A stretch of 64,000 nt of DNA from Microglena sp. YARC (Eukaryota > Chlorophyta > Chlorophyceae > Chlamydomonadales > Chlamydomonadaceae). The position numbers were made by a program, and so were the translations under genes. Below are positions 56,727 to 64,000 of this stretch, piece after piece. The stretch's first letter is position 1. Every line of letters begins with the position of its first letter. The notes below the pieces were generated by a model. The model worked only from the letters and a program-made list of their open reading frames with translations. It was not told the origin of the DNA and made no database searches. The stretch covers positions 32,407,895 to 32,471,894 of the forward strand of contig CM039464.1 of NCBI GenBank assembly GCA_022414725.1, read 5' to 3'.

Positions 56727-57329
56727 ATGTACAAAATTAGCCCCCGTGCCGCACAAGAATTGCATAAGCAAGGAGAGTCGAAACAAGAAAAGCCGAAGCA
56801 GGGTAAGATCCATACTAGCGGCTCTGCGAATATAGAACACCGCCTTGCTACCAATTCCAACCTAACGCGACCATGCGATCAGGGCAATGCAGCGAACTCA
56901 GATCACCAACCTGCCGCCAGGACCCACATGAGACGATTTCTCAACCATGCAACCATGCGACCAGGTGACCATGCCAACACCCAAAATCTAGATCACCAAC
57001 TTGCTGTCAATACCCACCTGAAGAGACCATGCCACCTTGCAATCATACCATCGTACGACCCTTCACACACAGCATGCCCCCACCAAAAAGTCATCATCAT
57101 AATAAACACCAAGTCTCCCCCAAAGGAGCACAAGCCTCTCTCCAAAAGAGCACAAGTCTTCCTCCAAAGAAGCAACAAGCCTCATTACAAACGAGCACAA
57201 GTCTTCCTACAAAGAAGCAACAAGCCTCATTACAAACGAGCACAAGTCTTCCTACAAAGAAGCAACAAGCCTCATTACAAACGAGCACAAGTCTTCCTTG
57301 GCCCAATATGTACACCATGTGCAACCTAG
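56727..57329 (+). CDS. Hypothetical basic ORF ending in 15-residue repeats
   Basis: ATG at 56,727 opens 200 codons: MYKISPRAAQELHKQGESKQ, two loosely repeated Asn/His-rich segments (ANSDHQPAARTHMRR and TQNLDHQLAVNTHLKR), then RAQVFLQRSNKPHYK repeated about three times, encoded by an exact 45-bp tandem repeat at about 57,150-57,298. It lies just upstream of the protease region of LINE copy 2 and could be its 5' ORF, but it shares nothing visible with the ORF1-like region of copy 1. All three + frames are open across the repeat, so coding status is uncertain. Confidence 0.3.
   Translation: MYKISPRAAQELHKQGESKQEKPKQGKIHTSGSANIEHRLATNSNLTRPCDQGNAANSDHQPAARTHMRRFLNHATMRPGDHANTQNLDHQLAVNTHLKRPCHLAIIPSYDPSHTACPHQKVIIIINTKSPPKEHKPLSKRAQVFLQRSNKPHYKRAQVFLQRSNKPHYKRAQVFLQRSNKPHYKRAQVFLGPICTPCAT
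57150..57298. repeat. 45-bp tandem repeat, about 3.3 copies
   Basis: Unit starts CACAAGTCTTCCTACAAAGA and continues AGCAACAAGCCTCATTACAAA; near-identical copies. Confidence 0.9.
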
Positions 57330-57789
57330 GTGTGATCAGAGGATGGCCCAAAGACACTCCTGGGTAAATCCATACCTGAGCATGTGCCCTCATGGTGATA
57401 CCATTTCTAGTATTTTCGGTGGTGGCTCACTCCCTATGCCTCAGACGCATGGGCCCAGGGGCTCATACTATGGAACATTATAATAGCGGGATGGGCATTA
57501 ATCACCACATGCATCTACCTGACCCTGCCAGACTGCCCCCCCCTACCCTAAACAGAGCTACTAGACGTAGACAGGGAAGAGGCAGCAAGGCTTTTATCTA
57601 TAAGGCACGGAGATGCTCATGTAAGAAGACGTGGTCCCCTGCCGCCCCCTGCCTCATCATCGGAACCTCCATGCTATTAATATTACCTCCCGGTAACCAC
57701 CTGCTTGTATTACCTCATGACTCCCCAGGTCATCACCAGCCTCATACACCTCACCATCCTCACTAGCCTAATTACACCTCAACCCGCTT

Positions 57790-57960
57790 GCCTGCCCCCT
57801 CACCCCACCTGTAGAGGAAGGGGTCAGACCTCGCCCCCACTCCATACCCCCCTACCCCCGCCCCACCCCTCATACTGGGAACCTCAAGTATTCGACCTCT
57901 GCCAGGCCCACTCAATGAATAGCCAACTTGGGGGTCCCCAGGCCACCAACAGCCTCCCCC
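57790..57960 (+). pseudogene. Truncated Josephin-like N-terminal unit, LINE copy 2
   Basis: PACLPPHPTCRGRGQTSPP, then SYWEPQVFDLCQAHSMNS with the Cys codon at 57,900. The same Pro-rich leader and YWEPQ...C-x-x-H-x-x-N box recur about 213 bases on in the full domain, so this is a partial internal duplication lacking the His/Asn half. Confidence 0.55.
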
Positions 57961-57999
57961 ACCCAGCCATCCCCACCAGCCTAAACACATCCAGATCCA

Positions 58000-58625
58000 A
58001 CTGCCCACCCCCCCACCCCACGTGTAGAGGAGGAGACCAACCCCCTCCCCCCCTCCCTCTTCTCCCCTCCCAACCCCACCTCCCATACTGGGAACCCCAA
58101 GCATATAATTTCTGCCAGTCCCACGCCATAAATACCTACCTAGGAGGTCCGTACATAGAACCCCTAGCTATCCTCGCATACGCTGATCACCTCCACACCA
58201 GCCGCCGTAGAATTAGGGACGAGCACTACACAACTGGACACGGCCAGGGCAACTTCTCAGTCCCCCTGCTTAGCTCCTTCCTGCATCTACACCACCCCAT
58301 TGTGGGCATCCTCACCCCGTTGTATAACCCCCCTTACACCCCTGCTCAGCTTCCCCTTCCTAACCATGGACACCGAGAGACATACCCCAAGGGCATCATG
58401 CCGGGCAGCACAAAGGAACAGATATTAGAGCGCCTCCACCCCCACCAGGCATGCATACTCAACTTCAGCACGGTATTTGGCCATGCAGCCACAATCAAAC
58501 ACTTCCAGGGGTGAGTGGTACTTGATAGACTCTCTCAAACACCAACCCATTCTCCTGAACACCCCTCGTAAATGGGCGAGCATCCAGGGCCACACCTATA
58601 CACTACAACCAGGACAACCCAATGA
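58000..58625 (+). pseudogene. Josephin-like protease domain 1, LINE copy 2
   Basis: Cys box YWEPQAYNFCQSHAINTYLG with Cys at 58,113; middle section with GGPYIEPLAILAYADHL and KGIMPGSTKEQILERL; His box VFGHAATIKHFQG (His at 58,482), then after a one-base slip GEWYLIDSLKHQP (Asp at 58,528) and WASIQGHTYTLQPGQ. C-x-x-H-x-x-N and the W-Y-x-x-D-S after His match Josephin proteases (Cys-His-Asn/Asp). Only the slip at about 58,511 breaks the frame. Confidence 0.65.
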
Positions 58626-58734
58626 AGCATGGCTAGATCACAACCCCATCAACCCTATGGAGGAGGACCTCCCGGAGGACCCCATGGAGGAGGACCAAGC
58701 CACCACCCCCACCCCCGCCGTACAAACAACCCAG

Positions 58735-59350
58735 ACCACCCACCGCACCAATCTCCCATATTGGGAACCCCAAATCGACTCCAACTGCCAAATACACTCC
58801 ATCAACATTTACCTGGGGTACAAAGCTCTTGATCTTGACGAAATCCTAGACTTTTCTGTAAAATTAGACACTCATGTGCGCAACTATACGTGCCAACAAT
58901 GGACCCTAGAAGGGCACTATGACAGTTTCACTGGTAACTATTCTAGCAATCTTATTAATTTCTACCTTTCTTCCAACAAATCTCACCTTGGCCTCCTTAC
59001 TAAGCACACCAACCCAAGATACATTCCCCCACCATATTAGCCCCCACACAGAAATCGCAGGACTTCACTGACCTACTCTGAAGGTATCATGCTGGGCAGC
59101 TCACAGATGCAGATCCTACAACGCATCCCTACCAACTGCTCTTGCTTCCTCCTACATTATCACTCTGGATATGTACATGCTAAGGCCATTAAGCAACTGG
59201 ACGGTGAGTGGTGGGATATGAACTCTGAAGGCCCCTATCCCCTGAAGCCTCCTGACTGGCAACATCTTCAAGGGCACATTTACACCCTTACAGACACATC
59301 TGGACTACCCTGCCTTCAACTTTTCCAGCCTGAAATTTACTATGAACCAA
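58735..59350 (+). pseudogene. Josephin-like protease domain 2, LINE copy 2
   Basis: Cys box YWEPQIDSNCQIHSINIYLG (Cys at 58,786), then KLDTHVRNYTCQQWTLEGHY; after a stop/slip at about 59,038 SSQMQILQRIPTNCSCFLLH, His box SGYVHAKAIKQLDGEWWDMN (His at 59,176, Asn at 59,221) and WQHLQGHIYTLTD. It is closer to the copy 1 domain in the Cys box (CQIHSIN in both) than to domain 1 of its own element, so the two domains probably predate the split of the copies or were exchanged between subfamilies. Confidence 0.65.
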
Positions 59351-59880
59351 ACAACCCAACTCAAACTATCATTATAGACCTACCTACCACTCTTACTCAC
59401 AATGCTACCGACTCCTCAGACCAGATAGTTCTTACAGACCAGATGGATCTTACAGACTCCTCACAACTTCAACAACTTCTCTCAGACCTTCCACACCCTA
59501 CAGATCACATTCACCCTGCAGATCCTACAGAGCCCCCAGCTCCTACAGAAACTGTAGACCTTGTCTCTGATGATGAGGAGCCTCCCAAATCTAAGAAACC
59601 TAAAAGAACCTCTACCCGTTGCAACCCCACTTCCCTCCACTCAAACACTACACATAAACCACCGACCACCAAAAAAACACCCAGGGATACAACTCAACCT
59701 CCCAAGACTAACCTTCCTATCCCTACTAGACCTGCCATACCCGATAGCAACAAGATGCGCCAGAACAGGATCTTTGGAGCAGAACCTCCTACCAAGAAAC
59801 CTACTCCCCCCAGACTCACCACAAAAACCCTTCCAACGAAAAGAATTAAAATAACCCACACTACCTATATCCTGTTCAAC
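59351..59880 (+). CDS. Acidic/basic linker with SIM-like motif, LINE copy 2
   Basis: An in-frame continuation of the protease: Thr/Asp-rich spacer with repeated TDSS/TDQ words, then ETVDLVSDDEEPPKSKKPKR (about 59,550-59,608). VDLV followed by SDDEE is a textbook SUMO-interaction layout with possible CK2-type serine; KSKKPKR is NLS-like. The rest is Lys/Thr/Pro-rich. Open until a slip at about 59,885 just before the endonuclease. Confidence 0.5.
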
Positions 59881-59894
59881 AGCAGCAAACTGCA

Positions 59895-60560
59895 CTCTAT
59901 CTCACTAACATTATCACTTCCAACTGCAGAGGCATCTTCTCATCCTGGGAAACACTCTACGACCATATTCGAACTAATGAGCCAGACATTGCTATTCTCA
60001 CCGAAACAAAACTCACCTCTAACAACACAGGTATAATTAATATGATCAAACAAGACCTATCTGACTACCACTTTCATCACAGCAGCAAAAACCATTAAGC
60101 AAGCTACCAATGCAGACAACATTGTAACCCGCTCAGCTGGAGTTATCACACTTATAAAAAAAGACTCTTACTACACATCCAATTAAACATGAAGTCCCCA
60201 CTGACATAGCTGGTCATCTCACTCATCAAACTATTAACAACACTACCCACATTTTAGGCGTCTACATGCCCTGCAATGACCCTGCCAAAAGAGCCCGAAT
60301 TTATGAACACATTCACTACATTATATCCCAAAACCCCTCTCATCACTATATTGCAGGGGGAGACTGGAATGCAGCCCTACTACCTTACTGATAGAAGCAA
60401 CACAATCAAGCACCTGGAGGACCAGCCCCACTATCAACACCTTAATAAATATCCAATTCACATTCAACCGTCACCACGTCCCCACACTTACTCAGACAAC
60501 ACTTCCTACAGTAGCAGGATAGATGACATCATTCTCATCAACCCCCCAACTGCAACCACG
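59895..60560 (+). pseudogene. APE-type endonuclease domain, LINE copy 2
   Basis: IITSNCRGIFSSWETLYDHI and PDIAILTETKLTSN (59,905-60,020) are motifs I and II; SAGVITLIKK (60,136), THILGVYMPCNDPAKRARIY (60,250-60,306), YIAGGDWNAALL (60,349-60,380) and SSRIDDIILINPP (60,510-60,550) complete the fold. The catalytic Asn, Glu, Asp-Asn and Ser-x-x-Asp positions are present. Slips at about 60,095, 60,170 and 60,285. Confidence 0.7.
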
Positions 60561-62753
60561 GTGACAGAAACTGCACACCAAATGGGAGACACACTGGACC
60601 ACTTGACCCTGGAACAACACATTACCTCCTCTCTCTTTCCCCCTCCTAACCTTGACATACCACCTCACAATCCAACACCTCAACTGCAGCTTCCTCTCAA
60701 GCAACAAGACATGGCCAAAGCTAAAGAAGCCATCTCTAATCAATTTCTCCATCAATTCCAGCACAGCCACATTAACATAGATAAAGCCTGGACTATAGCA
60801 CAAACTTTACAGGGAGAAGATAAAACATCTGCACACATTCAATCTATTAGACAAGAACTAAAAGCCACCATACCAGAAGACCTTAACAGCATGACAAATC
60901 ATCTCATGGTCACTCTTCACCAAGCTCTCTCCATCATGACTGACACCTGCCCTACCAAGCCTAGTACACCAGGCACCTTCCTGCCAAGACAAACTGCCAA
61001 AACCTACAGAAGACTTAACTACCATATTAAACACATTAAAGCACTCCGAACAGCTTCCAACCACCTTGACCAACAACAATACATGGAACTTAGAAGCACA
61101 CCTCACACGGCAGGCACATACTCACCTACCACTAAAATTAAAATACAACAGCACTTTCAAAATTTACTCCTCTCTGACTATTGTCTCTCCTTAACTGCTG
61201 ATATTAAACAAAGTATTACAGAATTACGTCACATGCAGGTTGCACTCAAAGAGGAGAGAGCAACCGCCTCCATTAAGAAATTCCGACGCCGCCTCAGTAC
61301 ACAAGCACGACAAACTCACAGGTATATTTTCTCTCCTGAAAATCACACACACACACCCACTGCTCTACTGGACGCATCCACACACACACTCATCACTAGC
61401 ACCCAGGGTCTCCTGGAAGTTATGACTAAACATATGGGAAAACTCATGTCACCTCCCACTCCACCCATCTCAGATGACTATACACGACACGCCACCCCCC
61501 CTCCATGGGAAATACACACAGACAAATACCATTTGGAAACTCCAGCCAACTCCATACAAAACACTGCCTCTCCCTACACCTTTCTCTCCTCCTCAACCAC
61601 CTATGCTGACTGTATTAGGAAACTCTCTACCAACAAAGCCACTGGCCCAGACGGCATACCTAATGAATTACTTATGTGCCTCCCACAGGAAATGCACCTC
61701 ATCATACACAAACTCATGCAGCTAGTATGGATCCTGGGAGAAACACCAGACTGCTGGAAAACCTCACACACAGTCATGCTCTACAAAAAATCAGATCCTT
61801 GCTTACCTCAAAACTACAGGCCAATAGGCCTTAACAATGCTGTAGCCAAACTCCTCCCTTGTTACTAACACTATTACTACCTACTCTGAAACCAACCACA
61901 TTCTTAGCGCCTGCCAAGAAGGTTTCAGAAAAGACAAAAGTACCTATAGACAACTCTTGAACCTACTCCACAACATTGAGGACGCTGCCCTCTTCCACCA
62001 GGACCTCTATGCTGCCTACTTCGACTTTAGCTCTGCTTTTAACATGATTGATCACCAAAAACTTCTCTGCATCATGCACAGCTTGGGTTACACCCACGAC
62101 GCTATAGACACTATTAAAGGAATCTACACAAACTCTACTACACATATTCTCCTTAACAATACACCTGGCTCCCCCATCCCCATCACTAGGGGCACCATCC
62201 AGGGGATACTCTCTCCCCCCTACTCTTCATTATCTTTCTAGAACCCCTACACAGATGGCTCCGTTCTGGGGGACGAGGATACAGAGCAGCATCCCTACCC
62301 TCCAAAACAGCAGATGAACACCACACCAGCAGCTTGGGGTATGCTGACGACACTGCTGTCCTAACCGGCAGCTCAGAGGACCTTCGCATCCAATGTGGTA
62401 AAGTTCAAACTTTTAGCATCTGGTCGGGCATTCCTCTTAACGCCACCAAATGTGTGGTCAGTGGCATACTCCACAAATCACACCCCTCTCAACCTACTCA
62501 CAACAACACTCTCAAACAAAGGCTAGATAAAATTCCACTAGGAAACTCCTATGCTACCTACCAGCCGCCTGACCAAGCCTACAAATACTTGGGGGTTCAC
62601 ATCTCACTTACCTTAAATTGGAAAACTCAACTCCACTCTACTATTGAAACCATTCACAATAAAGGGCTGAGTATCCTCACCAAAGCTAAAAAACAGGGCA
62701 ACCCCCACCCAATGCTTACGAATAATTTCACAATGTGTCAGAGCAGCTATTAA
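60560..62753 (+). pseudogene. Reverse transcriptase domain, LINE copy 2
   Basis: A long open frame (60,276-61,868) spans the endonuclease end, a helical linker (LKEERATASIKKFRRRLSTQ), and RT fingers: RKLSTNKATGPDGIPNELL (61,617-61,672), SDPCLPQNYRPIGLNNAVAK. After a slip at 61,860: CQEGFRKDKSTYRQLLNLL, palm A YFDFSSAFNMIDHQK (Asp at 62,023), TRGTIQG with a slip, then GYADDTAVLTGS (Asp pair at 62,346-62,351), NATKCVVSGI and YKYLGVHISLTLNWK. All catalytic Asp are intact. Two slips separate it from an uninterrupted ORF2. Confidence 0.75.
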
Positions 62754-63748
62754 ATACCCCATGATAGTAGCTCCCTTCTCACTAACCGACATTCACGTCA
62801 TTGACAGAGCCAGTATTAAAAACAGTTAAACTCTGTTGCTCCCTTCCCAGATCTTTTCCGACAAGAGCACTCCACCTCCCTAAAACAGAGGCAGGACTAG
62901 GGGTGCCCTCCCTACTCACTGAATACACCCAGATTACTGCAACAGCCCTCACCCAGTCCATGAACGACCAAGGTCACCTGGGAATCCTCACTAGAGCTCT
63001 CCTTAATAAATCAACTTCCACCATGACCACTCTAGATCCTCTCTCTCTATCCCGCAAGCAACTTAAGTATATGTCCCTAGCCCGCCAGCTGGAAATTATT
63101 AAAAAATCTGACATAACAATTTCTTGGAATGACACAGAACTTCTTGACAAACTTAACATACACTCTCTTCCTCTCCCTCCACAGGCAATCCCTGTATCAC
63201 TCATGACTCCATTCCATGACCTGGCCATCTATTCATACCATGACCTGGTCACCCCCATGGGAACTCACCTTGTCAGCACTACAGATCTCTCTCTTATCAC
63301 CTTAAACAAAGTTACTAAACACCACAAACGGTCCCTGAACCGCCTCACCGCTCACCTCTCCTCCCTCCAAACTGTCGCCTCCCCAATACACTCTGACCCA
63401 CTTCCCCTCTCACACCGACAACTTGCGCCCGGTTACGCAATTGCGCAGAACACAACCGATAACGTTAAATCTCCTGCTTCTATTGAACCCTCCACCCCAC
63501 CCACCCAGCGTTACCAACCTCACGCCACTGTTACTGACGCAGACTACGAGGCGGATTCCATTGGGGACCTGGAAGGAAACCAATGGTGGGCGTGGCCCAC
63601 GCAGACCGAAGGCAGTCACGCGCACCAAGCATGGGGCTGCCCCAGCAGTGATGCCACCTGGGCAGCACGCCACTACTTGTGCAAATCCTGGATCCGTCAC
63701 TCCTCCACCTCTAAATTTTACCGTGCATATAGAATAACTCCCACCTGA
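62754..63748 (+). CDS. RT downstream region, LINE copy 2
   Basis: Open for over 300 codons: RALHLPKTEAGLGVPSLL, TALTQSMNDQGHLGILTRAL, ISWNDTELLDKLNIHSLPLP, VTPMGTHLVSTTDLSLITLN, DADYEADSIGDLEGNQWWAW, stop at 63,748. It matches fragments at 36.8-37.6 kb in copy 1. There is no known domain, but the length and conservation between copies show it is a genuine part of the element's ORF2. Confidence 0.55.
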
Positions 63749-63759
63749 CACCCTGACAG

Positions 63760-64000
63760 GATCCGCGAGGCCATGACATCCCCCGACAGCAGCGCACCTG
63801 CACCACCGGCGCGCCTGCTCCACCTTACCTACGGATCCCAATACAAAGCCCTGCACATCACGAGCTGGCGGGGCAAGCGCTCCTACAACGACGACAAACT
63901 AGTCACTTCCACTGTTGTCCACGTTCAATGGGCCCCAACCATCATGCACAACGAACATATCAACTCCTACACACACATGGGATACAGCATCCACCACAGC
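63760..64000 (+). pseudogene. LINE copy 2, ITSW/QWAP block, cut by window end
   Basis: After a slip the frame reads LLHLTYGSQYKALHITSWRG, VTSTVVHVQWAPTIMHNEH and GYSIHHS to the window edge. It corresponds to 37,800-38,000 in copy 1, where RNase H follows about 1.3 kb later. Domain unknown. Confidence 0.5.

Larger units (their letters stand above)
57390..64000 (+). mobile_element. Josephin-type LINE, copy 2 (3' end beyond window)
   Basis: Same domain order as copy 1 and better preserved from the protease through RT: truncated protease start (57.8-57.95 kb), full protease (58.0-58.6), second full protease (58.73-59.33), SIM-like/basic linker (59.55-59.6), APE (59.9-60.55), RT (61.6-62.6), downstream region to the window edge. 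RNase H and CCHC finger, seen in copy 1 after the matching ITSW/QWAP block, should follow just outside. The 5' limit is inferred. Copy 1 has one protease domain, so the duplication is specific to this copy or its subfamily. Confidence 0.75.

Overview
This is nuclear DNA of a eukaryote, most likely a chlorophyte green alga. Three things point there. The + strand gene near 16.4 kb has a green-algal type TGTAA polyadenylation motif just after its stop. Genes are split by introns with GT(or GC)-AG borders. The one recognisable host gene encodes a long array of 37-residue helical repeats of the heptatricopeptide/octotricopeptide type, a class of organellar RNA-binding proteins common in algae. Species cannot be named from the sequence. 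There are no operons or bacterial signals. Many homopolymer-linked frame slips suggest either decayed elements or uncorrected long-read errors, so frameshifts below are stated with that caution.

1-16.4 kb: a + strand gene whose exons can be followed from about 3.46 kb (a decayed copy lies at 0.14 kb) to its stop at 16,386. Almost every exon edge is present as a ladder of tandem copies (roughly 3 to 12), each copy carrying a splice-site-like border, separated by CA-, C-, GT- or CCA-rich low-complexity DNA. Only the last copy of several ladders continues into a long open exon. 16.4-19.1 kb: two satellite-like arrays (192-bp and about 142-bp periods), the second split by a solo LTR with a 5-bp target duplication.

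19.2-20.9 kb (minus): the helical-repeat gene, open except for one nonsense codon. 21-25 kb: sparse DNA with one probable minus-strand exon and small repeats. 25.1-28.4 kb: the 5' part of a copia-type LTR retrotransposon (LTR, gag, protease), itself interrupted by a 5'-truncated LINE tail with a 7-bp target duplication, then a 65-bp tandem repeat.

28.7-41.0 kb and about 57.4-64.0 kb (cut by the window end): two decayed members of one LINE family on the + strand. Their coding order is ORF1-like region, Josephin-like cysteine protease, SUMO-interaction-like motif with basic tail, APE endonuclease, reverse transcriptase and, seen in the first, RNase H and a CCHC finger. The second has its protease domain duplicated. 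This is the strongest candidate here for an under-described system: a non-LTR retrotransposon that carries what looks like a deubiquitinase fold.

41.1-50.6 kb: an unrecognised intron-containing + strand gene, with an NLS-like stretch and an Ala/Gln/Pro/Val repeat domain whose frame is confirmed by splice phase. It is embedded in two large minisatellite arrays of a 30-36 bp unit with a near-constant CTGCCATGGCTGTGTAGG core. 50.6-52.7 kb: a small minus-strand ORF and short repeats. 52.7-56.1 kb: about three copies of a 1,075-bp unit carrying minus-strand tRNA-Arg(ACG)-like genes.
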